64,000 bases of DNA from Lunatimonas sp. GTDB taxonomy: Bacteria > Bacteroidota > Bacteroidia > Cytophagales > Cyclobacteriaceae. The stretch covers positions 124,001 to 188,000 of the forward strand of contig NZ_JAFIEU010000050.1 of NCBI RefSeq assembly GCF_020832325.1, given 5' to 3'. A model generated the notes under the pieces. The model was given only the letters and a program-made list of their open reading frames with translations. It searched no databases and was not told where the DNA came from. Made by a program: the position numbers and the translations under genes. Shown here piece after piece: positions 17,116-26,468 of the stretch. The number at the start of each line of letters is the position of its first letter. The first letter of the stretch is position 1.

Positions 17116-17927
17116 ACTCCTGAAAATGCATTGAATCCTCCATCTACTTCAATTATCGTTCCAGTAACAAACTTGGAGGCATCGCTACATAGAAACTGAA
17201 TGGCCCCGAACAATTCGTCGGGACTTCCAAATCGTGCCATGGGTGTGTTTTGGATGATTAAGGTGCCTCTTTCGGTGAGGCTGCCGTCTGGGTTAGTTAA
17301 AAGCGTACGGTTCTGTTCGGTCAAAAAGAATCCAGGTGCTACTGCGTTGACCCGCATGCCTTCACCATATTTCTTGGCAAACTCCGTGGCGAGCCACTTG
17401 GTCAGGTTATCAATTGCTGCCTTTGCGGAGGCATATCCCATCACACGCGTCATCGGCCTACTAGCTGCCATCGATGAGATATTGATAACACTGCCCACTT
17501 TGGTTCCTGTCATCATGGGCAAGAAAATCTTAGTGGGCAGGAAGGTTCCCATGTAGTTCAAATCCATGATTTTGCGTACATCTTCGCCTGAAAGATCGGT
17601 CAAAAACTGGTTTGGCATCACCACTGCACCTGGCATATTGCCTCCTGCAGCATTGATCAGGACATCCAGCTGTTCAAACTCCTGGCTTAGTTCACCAAAA
17701 AGCGTTTGCAGTTGCTGCTCTTGGGTTACATCAGCAACGGCGGGGTGGGCAAATCCGCCCTCATCTTTGATTTCTTGGACAAGTGCGTTGACTTTTTCAG
17801 GGTTTCTGCCTAAAATAATAACCTGTGCGCCTTCAGCGGCCAGGTGTTTGGCGATTGCTTTGCCCAAAATACCCGTGGCCCCGCTGACCATGATTATTTT
17901 GTTCTTTACTGAAAATAAGTTAGACAT
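17112..17927 (-). CDS. SDR-family D-mannonate oxidoreductase (fructuronate reductase)
   Basis: This 271-aa short-chain dehydrogenase carries the cofactor loop [16 protein letters not shown] (about residues 15-30), NAAGG in place of NNAG (91-95), and the catalytic Ser..Tyr-x-x-x-Lys (ISSMAASRP, then GYASAKAAI). The C-terminal [16 protein letters not shown] is typical. SDRs of this subgroup placed next to uxuA reduce D-fructuronate to D-mannonate, taking the place of the longer UxuB of E. coli. That assignment rests on context and the 4-nt overlap with uxuA. A 42-nt gap separates it from the uxaA gene upstream. Confidence 0.88.
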   Translation of the reverse strand: MSNLFSVKNKIIMVSGATGILGKAIAKHLAAEGAQVIILGRNPEKVNALVQEIKDEGGFAHPAVADVTQEQQLQTLFGELSQEFEQLDVLINAAGGNMPGAVVMPNQFLTDLSGEDVRKIMDLNYMGTFLPTKIFLPMMTGTKVGSVINISSMAASRPMTRVMGYASAKAAIDNLTKWLATEFAKKYGEGMRVNAVAPGFFLTEQNRTLLTNPDGSLTERGTLIIQNTPMARFGSPDELFGAIQFLCSDASKFVTGTIIEVDGGFNAFSGV

Positions 17928-17969
17928 AGATTGGGATTTTGGTTGGTTTGTAAAAACTTCTTGGGTGAA

Positions 17970-19616
17970 TTACAAAGATACGCCTCTTTTCCAAGGGATA
18001 AAATCATCTTGGTTTAACTGCACGGCTTTGGGTTTGATTTTTCCACTTGCCACCTGAATGATAAATTCCATCATGTCGTCGCCGACCTCTTCAATGGTCC
18101 TTTCGCCAGACACCACATACCCCGTATCTACGTCAATGATATCGGCCATTTTTTCCGCCAGCTTGTGGTTGGAAGATACTTTGATTACTGGTGTAATCGG
18201 GTTACCTGTAGGAGTGCCCAATCCTGTTGTAAAAAGAATAATGTTGGCTCCGGATCCGGCCATCGCTGTCGTACTTTCAACGTCGTTACCTGGCGAACAT
18301 AGTAGGTTCAACCCCGGCGTTACAGCTTGTTCGGTGTAGTCTAGCACGTCTACGATAGGAGAGGTACCTCCTTTTTTGGCGGCCCCAGCAGATTTGATGG
18401 CGTCGGTAATTAAGCCATCTTTGATATTGCCTGGAGATGGGTTCATGTCAAACCCAGAACCCACAGCTTCCGCTCGGGCTGCATAGGCCCGCATCAGGTG
18501 GACAAATTTTTCCGCGGCTTCGTCCGTGGTGCAGCGATTGATCAATTCCTGCTCAACTCCGCAGAGTTCGGGGAATTCAGAAAGGATGCTTTTCCCCCCA
18601 AGGGCCGCTAGGATATCGGAAACATGCCCGAGGACGGGATTTGCCGATATGCCAGAAAATCCGTCCGACCCACCGCATTCCAAGCCGATGGTGAGTTGGG
18701 ATAGGGGAGCGGGTTGACGTTCTACTTTGTCTGCGTCGACCAATCCAAGAAACGTTTCCTGTATGGCCCGTTGGAGCAAGGTGGATTCTGTTCCCTCCCG
18801 CTGCTGCTCCAATATGATTACTGGCTTTTCGGGTTTGGGGGATAAGGCTGCCAGCTTTTCCCGAAGGATAGCGGGTTGTGCATTCTGACAACCCAAACTG
18901 AGGACTGTTGCCCCTGCTACATTGGGATTGGCGATGTAGCCGGCAATCAAGGCACAAAGCGCCTCGGAATCTTGGCGGATCCCTCCGCAACCTCCCTGAT
19001 GGGTAAGAAATTTAATACCATCCACGTTCTTGAAAACTCTATCGTTTTCGGACGCTTCTACAGTGTCTAGCATCATCTCTCCCGAGTTGGTAGATCCATT
19101 GCTCAGATACTGATTCTTCATTTGCCGAACGATGCTGGTGTAGGGATTTGGTTTAACAAATCCGAGCTCTTCAACAAAAGCCTGTTTTAGTATCTCGATG
19201 TTTCGGTTTTCACAAAAAACCAAGGGAACGACCAACCAATAATTTGCGGTGCCTACTTTTCCGTCGGCGCGGTGATAGCCATCAAAGGTTCTGCTTTTCC
19301 ACTTGCTTACATCAGGCACTTGCCAGGTAGCCGAATCCCGTCTACCGGTAAATGTTGAAGTGGCATGTGCTACATTCTGTGTGGTGATGGCTTCGCCGGC
19401 AGCAATCGGGTGTAGCGCTTTTCCGACGATGATCCCGTACATATAGATATGATCCCCAGGCTGAAAGCCCTGTATGGCAAACTTGTGCTTTGCGTTGACA
19501 TCAGTGTGTAAGGTATAGGCTTGGTTTTCAAACTGCACCGTGTCTCCCTTTCTCAAATCCGCCAAAGCTACCAGTACATTATCTGCAGGATGTATTTTAA
19601 GCACTTTATGTTTCAT
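17970..19616 (-). CDS. uxaA: Altronate dehydratase
   Basis: This 548-aa cytoplasmic enzyme dehydrates D-altronate to 2-keto-3-deoxy-D-gluconate in galacturonate breakdown. The N-terminal SAF domain (KVLKIHPADNVLVAL) occupies about residues 1-100. The catalytic domain follows with FDGYHRADGKVGTANYW, HQGGCGGIRQDSEAL, GLECGGSDGFSGISANP and a C-terminal TGYVVSGERTIEEV. I start at 19616 because the upstream Met at 19655 adds 13 residues that cover a 12-bp operator-like palindrome. The tagaturonate reductase and UxaC isomerase needed to complete the galacturonate route are not in the window. Confidence 0.94.
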   Translation of the reverse strand: MKHKVLKIHPADNVLVALADLRKGDTVQFENQAYTLHTDVNAKHKFAIQGFQPGDHIYMYGIIVGKALHPIAAGEAITTQNVAHATSTFTGRRDSATWQVPDVSKWKSRTFDGYHRADGKVGTANYWLVVPLVFCENRNIEILKQAFVEELGFVKPNPYTSIVRQMKNQYLSNGSTNSGEMMLDTVEASENDRVFKNVDGIKFLTHQGGCGGIRQDSEALCALIAGYIANPNVAGATVLSLGCQNAQPAILREKLAALSPKPEKPVIILEQQREGTESTLLQRAIQETFLGLVDADKVERQPAPLSQLTIGLECGGSDGFSGISANPVLGHVSDILAALGGKSILSEFPELCGVEQELINRCTTDEAAEKFVHLMRAYAARAEAVGSGFDMNPSPGNIKDGLITDAIKSAGAAKKGGTSPIVDVLDYTEQAVTPGLNLLCSPGNDVESTTAMAGSGANIILFTTGLGTPTGNPITPVIKVSSNHKLAEKMADIIDVDTGYVVSGERTIEEVGDDMMEFIIQVASGKIKPKAVQLNQDDFIPWKRGVSL

Positions 19617-19639
19617 TTCGTTTTTTTGTGTTATATTGA

Positions 19640-19651
19640 GCAATCGATTGC
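19640..19651. promoter_or_regulatory. LacI-type operator-like palindrome between uxaA and kdgK
   Basis: GCAATCGATTGC is a perfect 12-bp palindrome matching the LacI-family pattern GCAAnCGnTTGC. It sits in the divergent gap 24-35 nt upstream of the uxaA start and about 93 nt upstream of kdgK, so one regulator could control both directions. The sequence is direct observation; the regulator is inferred. Confidence 0.5.
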
Positions 19652-19743
19652 ACAATTTAGGAATAATTCGTAGAAATAAGGTTTCCTGAAGGCTTTTTTT
19701 TCGACCGGGTTGGCCCGATTAATACCCTAACCAGATGGTACAG

Positions 19744-20739
19744 ATGACCAAACGAATCATCACGCTCGGAGAAGTCATGATGCGGCTTTCTACGCCGGGA
19801 CACGAGCGCTTTATCCAAACGCATGATTATGAGGTTCAATACGGAGGCGCAGAAGCAAACGTGGCTGCCTCGCTGGCCTACTGGGATCAGTCCGTTGCCC
19901 ATGTATGCGCATTTCCAAACCACGACATCGGCAAGGCGGGCATACGCTACCTTCGTTCGGCGGGCATCGACACCTCATTTGTATTTCTCCGTGAAGGCAG
20001 AATGGGCCTGTATTTTTTTGAAAACGGCTCAATGCACCGCTCTTCCAAAATAATTTATGATAGATTCTATTCTGCGTTTTCGTTGTTCGATGGAGCGGAG
20101 GTGGACTGGGCGAGTGTGTTTGACGGGGCAGATTGGTTCCATTGGACTGGCATAACGCCAGCTATCTCCGCCGCAACGGCCAAGCTTTGCCTCAGTGCAG
20201 TGCAGGCCGCCCGGCAATACGATGTCAAGATCAGTGGTGATATCAATTACCGCCGAAATCTCTGGCAATATGGCAAGTCTCCCCTCGACGTGATGCCTGA
20301 ACTGATCAGACATACCGATGTGATTATCGCTGGTTTAACCGATCTGGAAAACTGCCTGGGTATACAGGAGACAGATTATGTGCAGGCCTGTGTGGAAGCA
20401 CAGCGACAGTACCCGACGATACAATACATTTCTACTACTCAGCGGGAGTCACTCGGTTCTTCCCATAATATCCTGTCCGGTGTATTGTGGAACGGTCGGG
20501 AGTTGGTCAGCAGTAGATCCTTTGATATGCCAAGTATAGTGGATAGAGTGGGGGGAGGAGACGCATTTATGGCCGGATTGATCTACGGGCTGCTTTATAA
20601 GGACGATGCAGAAGCATTGAACTATGCCGTGGCTGCGTCAGTACTCAAGCATTCTATTCCCGGCGATGCCAATTTTGTGACCGTCGAAGAAGTGGAACAT
20701 CTGGTGAAAGGAGAAAATGTGGGCAAGTTACTGCGTTGA
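19744..20739 (+). CDS. kdgK: 2-keto-3-deoxygluconate kinase (PfkB family)
   Basis: This 331-aa sugar kinase phosphorylates 2-keto-3-deoxygluconate to KDPG. The N-terminal ITLGEVMMRLSTPGHERF is characteristic of Bacteroidota KdgK, followed by YGGAEANVAASLAY. The C-terminal DRVGGGDAFMAGLIYGL holds the catalytic Asp and the anion hole. An ATG at 19735 would add three residues; both starts are possible. It is divergent from uxaA and co-directional with the TRAP genes 142 nt downstream. A second, similar kinase is encoded at 30788-31813. Confidence 0.92.
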   Translation: MTKRIITLGEVMMRLSTPGHERFIQTHDYEVQYGGAEANVAASLAYWDQSVAHVCAFPNHDIGKAGIRYLRSAGIDTSFVFLREGRMGLYFFENGSMHRSSKIIYDRFYSAFSLFDGAEVDWASVFDGADWFHWTGITPAISAATAKLCLSAVQAARQYDVKISGDINYRRNLWQYGKSPLDVMPELIRHTDVIIAGLTDLENCLGIQETDYVQACVEAQRQYPTIQYISTTQRESLGSSHNILSGVLWNGRELVSSRSFDMPSIVDRVGGGDAFMAGLIYGLLYKDDAEALNYAVAASVLKHSIPGDANFVTVEEVEHLVKGENVGKLLR

Positions 20740-20881
20740 CCTTCAAAGAAATAGCTTATTTTATGAGTAAATCTTGGTTCCGATCCTGTAAAAAAATGCT
20801 ATTTAGACATGAATTTAGGCAGTAATTTTATTGATTTGTATTTCACCCAAATAAATAAGCGGAAATTAAGTTTACCCAAAC

Positions 20882-21892
20882 ATGACAAAGCGTTCTTTTA
20901 ACAATTTACCCCGAATACCTCGCATCTTGGTCGGGCTTAGCCTTGGGCTGGTCTTTCTGTTGGGATCCTGCTCCAAGCCAGGAGGAGTCCGCATCCTTAA
21001 ATTAGGCCATGGCCTCGATACCAGCCACCCCGTTCATGCCGCCATGATTTTTATGGCCGAACGGGTGGAAGAAAAGTCCGACGGGGCAGTCAAAATACAG
21101 GTCTACCCCAATCAGCAATTGGGTTCTGAGCGGGAACTCGTAGAGCTCCTGCAGATAGGCAGCTTGGCCATGACGAAGGTTTCCACAGCGGCCATGGAAG
21201 GGTTTGCGCCGGAAATCAAAGTGCTAAGTCAACCCTACCTATTCCGGGACGACGAGCATCAGTTGAAGGTATTGCAAGGGCCGATTGGCAAGGATCTGCT
21301 GGCCGCAGGAGAAAAATATTGGTTTAAAGGTCTTTGCTTTTACGATGCTGGTAAGCGGAGTTTTTATACCAAGGCCAAGCCGGTAGAAAATCCAGAGGAT
21401 ATCAAAGGCCTGAAGATTAGAGTAATGGAAAGCCCAACGGCTGTCCGGTTGATTCAAAGCTTTGGTGGTTCACCTACACCGGTGTCATTTGGGGAACTGT
21501 ATACAGCGCTTCAGCAGGGTATCGTGGATGGTGCTGAAAACAATCCGCCCAGTTTGCTGACCTCCCGGCATTACGAAGTGTGTAAATTCTATAGCCTCAA
21601 CGAACATACTGCCGTTCCGGACATGATGATTGTCAGCACCAAAGTTTGGGAAAGGCTGAGTGATCAGGAAAAGCAGTGGCTTCAGGAAGCTGCCGACGAA
21701 TCGGCCACCTACCAGTACAAGCTTTGGGCGGAGTCGGTGGAAGAATCTATGCGCATCCTCCAAGAAGCGGGTGTTGAGGTTTCCTATCCTGACAAAGAAC
21801 CTTTCCGCAAGGCGGTTGAAAGTGTATACGAGGCGTTGAAGGTGAATGACCCCGAGATGTATGAGCTGGTAGAAAAAATCCGAAGTTATTGA
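20882..21892 (+). CDS. dctP: TRAP transporter substrate-binding lipoprotein (DctP family)
   Basis: This 336-aa extracytoplasmic solute receptor has a leader ending FLLGSCSKPGG, so it is probably a lipoprotein. The DctP body shows LKLGHGLDTSHPVH, VKIQVYPNQQLGSERELVELLQ and the substrate-clamping region GLKIRVMESPTAVRLIQSFGG, which contains the conserved Arg for a carboxylate. It is followed directly by dctQ and dctM. The neighbourhood of kdgK and uxaA suggests a uronate or related sugar acid as the ligand. The symbol denotes the family only. Confidence 0.92.
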   Translation: MTKRSFNNLPRIPRILVGLSLGLVFLLGSCSKPGGVRILKLGHGLDTSHPVHAAMIFMAERVEEKSDGAVKIQVYPNQQLGSERELVELLQIGSLAMTKVSTAAMEGFAPEIKVLSQPYLFRDDEHQLKVLQGPIGKDLLAAGEKYWFKGLCFYDAGKRSFYTKAKPVENPEDIKGLKIRVMESPTAVRLIQSFGGSPTPVSFGELYTALQQGIVDGAENNPPSLLTSRHYEVCKFYSLNEHTAVPDMMIVSTKVWERLSDQEKQWLQEAADESATYQYKLWAESVEESMRILQEAGVEVSYPDKEPFRKAVESVYEALKVNDPEMYELVEKIRSY

Positions 21893-21897
21893 ATCGT

Positions 21898-22386
21898 ATG
21901 GAAAAGTTAAAAAGCAATATCGACCGAGTCGTATCTGTGATGCTGATCGTCATCATGGGGGTTATGGTATTCAATGTGACCTGGCAGGTGCTTTCGCGCT
22001 ATGTGTTTCAGTCTCCTAGTTCCTACACCGATGAGCTATCAAGGTACCTGCTAGTATGGCTAGGCATGTTGGGGGCTGCCTATGTCGCGGGTAAAAACGA
22101 ACACTTGGCCATCGATATCTATCCACAAAAATTACACGGTGTTGCAAAGCAGCGTTTGATGGTTTTTATTCACCTGGTTATAGTAGCCTTTGTAGTTCCC
22201 GTGATGATTTTAGGTGGGGGAAATCTGGTGTATATCACCTATACACTCCAGCAGAAATCAGCAACTTTGGGTCTTCCATTGGCCTACGTGTATGTGATCA
22301 TACCCATCAGTGGTTTGTTGGTGCTGTTTTACCAAATCGTGGAAATTCGAAAAATCCTTATTCACCCCATTACCCAAAATAGCTAA
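21898..22386 (+). CDS. dctQ: TRAP transporter small membrane subunit (DctQ family)
   Basis: This 162-aa protein has four predicted membrane segments (for example VVSVMLIVIMGVMVFNVTWQVL and LMVFIHLVIVAFVVPVMILG). The DctQ motif region SSYTDELSRYLLVWLGMLGAAYV lies near residue 45. I use the ATG at 21898, five nt after the dctP stop, rather than an upstream TTG inside it. dctM begins 5 nt after its stop. Confidence 0.92.
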   Translation: MEKLKSNIDRVVSVMLIVIMGVMVFNVTWQVLSRYVFQSPSSYTDELSRYLLVWLGMLGAAYVAGKNEHLAIDIYPQKLHGVAKQRLMVFIHLVIVAFVVPVMILGGGNLVYITYTLQQKSATLGLPLAYVYVIIPISGLLVLFYQIVEIRKILIHPITQNS

Positions 22387-22391
22387 ATTTC

Positions 22392-23687
22392 ATGGAATAT
22401 ATCAGTGTTGTCATACTTGTCTTAAGCTTTATCACTTTGATGGCTTTGGGGGTGCCGGTAGCATGGAGCTTGGGCCTTTCCAGTTTTCTTACGTTGACCG
22501 TGACCATTGCCACGGTTCCTTCTGCCACCACCATCGCTCAGCGTATGGGTACGGGATTGGACAGTTTTTCGCTGTTGGCCATTCCGTTTTTTATTCTTGC
22601 CGGAGAAATTATGAACAAGGGAGGTATTGCGAATCGCTTGATTGATTTGGCGAAAGCGATTACGGGGCGTCTTCCGGGTGGTCTTTTGTATGTAAATGTG
22701 ATTGCCTCTATGCTTTTTGGTGCCATTGCGGGTTCTGCAGTAGCAGCGGCTTCTGCGATTGGCGGTATTTTGGGGCCCCGCATGGAAAAAGAGGGCTATC
22801 CTCGGGAGTTGGGGGCAGCGGTAAACATCACCTCCTCCACCACAGGTTTGATCATTCCTCCATCCAATGTGTTGATCGTTTACTCATTGGCTAGCGGCGG
22901 AGTTTCCATTGCGGCCCTGTTTGTGGCAGGTTACATTCCCGGTATTTTGATCGGTTTGCTGTTGATGGGTACTGCGGCTGTTTTTATCAAGAAGCACAAC
23001 CTCAAGCACGGCGAAGTGACTCCCCTCAAAGAGCTGGTGAAGAAGTTTTTGGATGCCCTGCCTAGTTTGTTTTTGCTTGTGGTAGTAATCGGTGGTATTG
23101 TGGTGGGAGTATTTACTGCTACTGAGGCTTCTGCCATCGCTGTGGTCTATACCATCATCCTATCGTTTATCTATAGAGAAATCAGCCTAAAGGATCTCCC
23201 CAAAATTTTGTTGAAATCTTCGGAGACTACCTCGATCGTGATGCTGCTGATCGCCACCTCTATGAGTATGTCTTGGGCCATGTCCAGTGAAAATATTCCC
23301 CAGTCCATTAGTGCCAGTTTGTTGGCTCTCAGCGAGAATAAGTTTGTGATATTGATTATTATCAATTTAATCCTGTTGTTTGTCGGGACCTTTATGGATA
23401 TGACGCCCGCAGTATTGATTTTTACCCCCATCTTTTTACCTGCCGTTGTTTCCTTGGGCATAGATCCAGTGCATTTTGGCATTATGATGGTGCTCAACCT
23501 ATGTATCGGAGTTTGTACGCCGCCAGTAGGTTCTGTACTCTTTGTTGGTGTGGGTGTGGCTAAGACCAGTATTGCAAAGGTGTTTTTGCCCTTGCTGCCG
23601 TTTTTTATCACAATGATAGTAGGGCTATTGATCATCACGCTGTTTCCACAGCTTACGCTTTGGTTGCCCCGCTTGTTTGGTCTCTAG
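22392..23687 (+). CDS. dctM: TRAP transporter large membrane subunit (DctM family)
   Basis: This 431-aa inner-membrane protein forms the Na+-driven channel of a TRAP transporter. It has about 12 hydrophobic segments. Typical DctM blocks are DSFSLLAIPFFILAGEIMNKGG, AGSAVAAASAIGGILGPRM and LNLCIGVCTPPVGSVLFVG. With dctP and dctQ it forms a complete P-Q-M operon closed by a terminator 27 nt downstream. Confidence 0.95.
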   Translation: MEYISVVILVLSFITLMALGVPVAWSLGLSSFLTLTVTIATVPSATTIAQRMGTGLDSFSLLAIPFFILAGEIMNKGGIANRLIDLAKAITGRLPGGLLYVNVIASMLFGAIAGSAVAAASAIGGILGPRMEKEGYPRELGAAVNITSSTTGLIIPPSNVLIVYSLASGGVSIAALFVAGYIPGILIGLLLMGTAAVFIKKHNLKHGEVTPLKELVKKFLDALPSLFLLVVVIGGIVVGVFTATEASAIAVVYTIILSFIYREISLKDLPKILLKSSETTSIVMLLIATSMSMSWAMSSENIPQSISASLLALSENKFVILIIINLILLFVGTFMDMTPAVLIFTPIFLPAVVSLGIDPVHFGIMMVLNLCIGVCTPPVGSVLFVGVGVAKTSIAKVFLPLLPFFITMIVGLLIITLFPQLTLWLPRLFGL

Positions 23688-23713
23688 CGATCAGATAGTA
23701 TTTATTTCATTTT

Positions 23714-23742
23714 AAAAAATCCTGTACATAGCAGGATTTTTT
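23714..23742 (+). terminator. Intrinsic terminator of the TRAP operon
   Basis: An 11-bp perfect stem (AAAAAATCCTG at 23714-23724, CAGGATTTTTT at 23732-23742) with a 7-nt loop and a U-tract follows dctM. Confidence 0.9.
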
Positions 23743-23819
23743 AGTTTTAAATAGAATAGCGATGTAAACGGCGAAAGATTCTATTTCTTTTGCGCCTTTT
23801 TTCGTATCTTCATAAAACC

Positions 23820-23879
23820 AAAAAAGAGCCTACTACCAGTCGGTTGGAGGTGTTGACCTAAAACCATGGGCTCCTTTTT
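23820..23879 (+). promoter_or_regulatory. Structured leader or small-RNA terminator ahead of the aldo/keto reductase gene
   Basis: AAAAAA-GAGCC at 23820-23830 can pair with GGCTC-C-TTTTT at 23869-23879 around a loop of about 38 nt that holds a further AGGT/ACCT stem. The five U residues at the end look like a terminator. It lies between the TRAP terminator and the reductase start at 23983, so it may be an attenuator or the end of a small RNA. No known riboswitch class was recognised. Confidence 0.3.
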
Positions 23880-23982
23880 ACGTTCGTTAAAAATAGGTTT
23901 GCATCTCGGATCGGATCGTTCGGGTATTTTCTGCTATAACATTACATCTAAACATACACCAACCAATTACACCAACACATTT

Positions 23983-24939
23983 ATGAATCAATTGACCTTT
24001 TCGAATGGGGATACAATGCCAGCTATAGGCCTGGGTACGTGGAAATCTGCACCTGGTGAAGTATTCCAGGCAGTACTTTGGGCATTGCAGGCAGGATACC
24101 GCCATTTAGACTGTGCGGCCGTGTATCAAAACGAAAAAGAGGTGGGAGATGCGCTGACGAAGGCCTTTGCCGATGGCATCGTAAGGCGAGAAGAAATCTT
24201 TATCACGTCAAAATTGTGGAATAATGCTCATTTAGAGGGCGAAGTAGCCGGTGGATTGGACCGCACATTGGCTGATCTCCAGTTAGACTACGTGGATTTA
24301 TATCTGATTCACTGGCCCGTGGCCCTCAAATCTCACGTTTTGTTTCCCAAGCAGGGCGATGATTATCTTTCCTATGAAGAAGCGTCTCTTTCCGGCACAT
24401 GGAAAGGAATGGTAAATCAAAAGATCTCCGGGCGCGCACGCCATATAGGGGTGTCTAATTTTAATATCGCCAAACTGACAGAAATACTGGATTCTTCAGA
24501 TGTTAGGCCCGAAATGAACCAAATCGAATCGCACCCCTATCTGCGCCAGGACGAACTGGTGAGTTTTTGCAAGGAGCGTGGCATCCTACTTACGGCGTAT
24601 TCACCGTTGGGTTCAGCAGACCGCCCAAAGGCGAGGAGGAGAGAAGACGACCCGGTTCTGTTAGAGGATCAAGCAGTTGCCGAGATTGCCAGGAACCACG
24701 GTGTAAGCCCGGCCCAAGTATTGATTGCGTACGCGCTTCACCGGGGTATGGCAGTGATCCCCAAATCTGTAAATCAGGCGCGGATTACGCAGAACTTTGC
24801 GGCGCAGGAGGTTATACTTGATGCAGAGGAACTGAGGCAACTAAACAGCCTATCTGTGCAGTTTAGGTTCGTGGATGGCACCTTTTTTACCGAAGTTCCA
24901 GGTAGCCCTTACGCACAGTCCGACCTTTGGGAACAGTAA
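23983..24939 (+). CDS. Aldo/keto reductase
   Basis: This 318-aa NADPH-dependent reductase has the AKR fold. The catalytic tetrad is visible as Asp and Tyr in LDCAAVYQNE, Lys in ITSKLWNN and His in LYLIHWPV. The cofactor-binding region is IPKSVNQARITQNF near residue 265. The start at 23983 matches the family N-terminus (FSNGDTMPAIGLGTWK). Aldoses, uronates or other aldehydes are possible substrates. It stands alone between the TRAP operon and the glutamate dehydrogenase gene. Confidence 0.92.
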   Translation: MNQLTFSNGDTMPAIGLGTWKSAPGEVFQAVLWALQAGYRHLDCAAVYQNEKEVGDALTKAFADGIVRREEIFITSKLWNNAHLEGEVAGGLDRTLADLQLDYVDLYLIHWPVALKSHVLFPKQGDDYLSYEEASLSGTWKGMVNQKISGRARHIGVSNFNIAKLTEILDSSDVRPEMNQIESHPYLRQDELVSFCKERGILLTAYSPLGSADRPKARRREDDPVLLEDQAVAEIARNHGVSPAQVLIAYALHRGMAVIPKSVNQARITQNFAAQEVILDAEELRQLNSLSVQFRFVDGTFFTEVPGSPYAQSDLWEQ

Positions 24940-25034
24940 AGCCCTTTTTGGATGCTATTTCAAGCATTCTCCTTTTGGCTTTTCACTCTTTTAATGGATA
25001 ATAAAATCACTCTTTCACTCAAACAATACCAACT

Positions 25035-26456
25035 ATGTCAGAAGCAAATGAAGCGTACAGTTTATTCGACGATGTGTGCATGGCCGTGGACAGTGCTGCT
25101 GCGCACATGGATATTCACCCCGGACTGCTAGAGCAGATAAAGGCCTGCAACGCTATCTTTAAATTCAGTTTTCCCATTCGAAACGACGACGGTACCTACC
25201 AGGTCTTGAAAGGCTATCGCATACAGCATTCCCATCACAAGCTCCCGGTCAAAGGAGGGATACGGTACAGCAGTTATGTAAATGAAGAGGAAGTAAAAGG
25301 GCTAGCTGCCTTGATGACCTATAAATGTGCACTGGTAAATATTCCCTTCGGAGGTGCAAAGGGTGGTGTAAGCATCGACCCTACCAAATACAACGTTAGT
25401 CAGCTTGAGCGAATCACGCGACGGTATACTTCGGAATTGATCAAAAAAAATTTTATTGGTCCGGCCATTGATGTGCCTGCCCCGGATTATGGAACGGGTG
25501 CCAGAGAGATGTCCTGGATCGTGGATACCTTTGAGGCATTTAACCCGAATGTAATCAATGCAAAGGGCTGCGTAACTGGTAAGCCGCTCTCCCAGCATGG
25601 AATCGATGGGCGCACGGAGGCAACAGGTATGGGTGTATTCTTTGGCATCAGGGAGGCAGTCAGCGTAAAAGAGGATATGGATGCACTCGGACTGACGACA
25701 GGTCTGAAGGGTAAAAAGGTAATTGTCCAGGGATTGGGAAATGTGGGTTACCATTCTGCCAAGTACCTGTCTGAGGCAGGAGCATTGATTACCGGAGTAG
25801 CGGAATACAATGGTGGTATCTACGACGAGGATGGAATTGACGTGGAAGCACTTAAAGCCTACCAACTGGAAAATAAAGGCTTTAAAGGGTATACCAAAGG
25901 AGAATTCATTGCAGATGCCAAGTCCCTTTTAACCTATCCCTGTGACATCTTGGTTCCAGCAGCACTGGAAAATCAGATCACCGGAGAAAATGCCAGCGAA
26001 ATCAAAGCGAAAATCATTGGTGAGGCAGCCAATGGGCCGGTGACCCAGGAAGCTGAGAAGATATTGGCAGAAAAGCAGGTGATGATTATCCCAGATATGT
26101 ACCTAAATGCTGGAGGTGTGACAGTTTCCTATTTTGAGTGGCTGAAGAACCTTTCTAGGGTTTCTTTCGGGAAATTGGAAAAGCGGTATGACATGAAGAA
26201 ATATGACGCGCTCTTGGACAGCATTGAAAATGCGACTGGTGATCGGTTTACGCAGGGTCAAAGAGACATTATCGTAAAAGGCGCCAGTGAACGGGACTTA
26301 GTGGTTTCCGGCTTGGAAGAGACCATGGTGACCGCCTATCATGAGATGAATAAAACCCGCAAAGAGAAAAATATACAAAGTCTCCGAACAGCAGGATTTA
26401 TTCTTGCGCTTGAGCGAATTGCCGTCAGTTACATGGATTTGGGTATTTTCCCCTAA
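25035..26456 (+). CDS. gdhA: Glutamate dehydrogenase (Glu/Leu/Phe/Val dehydrogenase family)
   Basis: This 473-aa enzyme interconverts 2-oxoglutarate plus ammonia with glutamate. The substrate-binding and catalytic Lys regions are LPVKGGIRYSSYV and PFGGAKGGVSIDP, with VPAPDYGTGAREMSWIVDTF following. The nucleotide-binding loop is VIVQGLGNVGYHSAKYL. Length and the extended C-terminal tail agree with Bacteroidota GDH enzymes. Cofactor choice cannot be read with confidence. The exported flavoprotein gene begins 12 nt after the stop, so the two may be co-transcribed. Confidence 0.93.
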   Translation: MSEANEAYSLFDDVCMAVDSAAAHMDIHPGLLEQIKACNAIFKFSFPIRNDDGTYQVLKGYRIQHSHHKLPVKGGIRYSSYVNEEEVKGLAALMTYKCALVNIPFGGAKGGVSIDPTKYNVSQLERITRRYTSELIKKNFIGPAIDVPAPDYGTGAREMSWIVDTFEAFNPNVINAKGCVTGKPLSQHGIDGRTEATGMGVFFGIREAVSVKEDMDALGLTTGLKGKKVIVQGLGNVGYHSAKYLSEAGALITGVAEYNGGIYDEDGIDVEALKAYQLENKGFKGYTKGEFIADAKSLLTYPCDILVPAALENQITGENASEIKAKIIGEAANGPVTQEAEKILAEKQVMIIPDMYLNAGGVTVSYFEWLKNLSRVSFGKLEKRYDMKKYDALLDSIENATGDRFTQGQRDIIVKGASERDLVVSGLEETMVTAYHEMNKTRKEKNIQSLRTAGFILALERIAVSYMDLGIFP

Positions 26457-26468
26457 AAGCGATGATGG

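Noticed and set aside
17970..20739. A complete galacturonate pathway in this locus
   Set aside because: Altronate dehydratase and KDG kinase are present but no uronate isomerase or tagaturonate reductase was found in the window.
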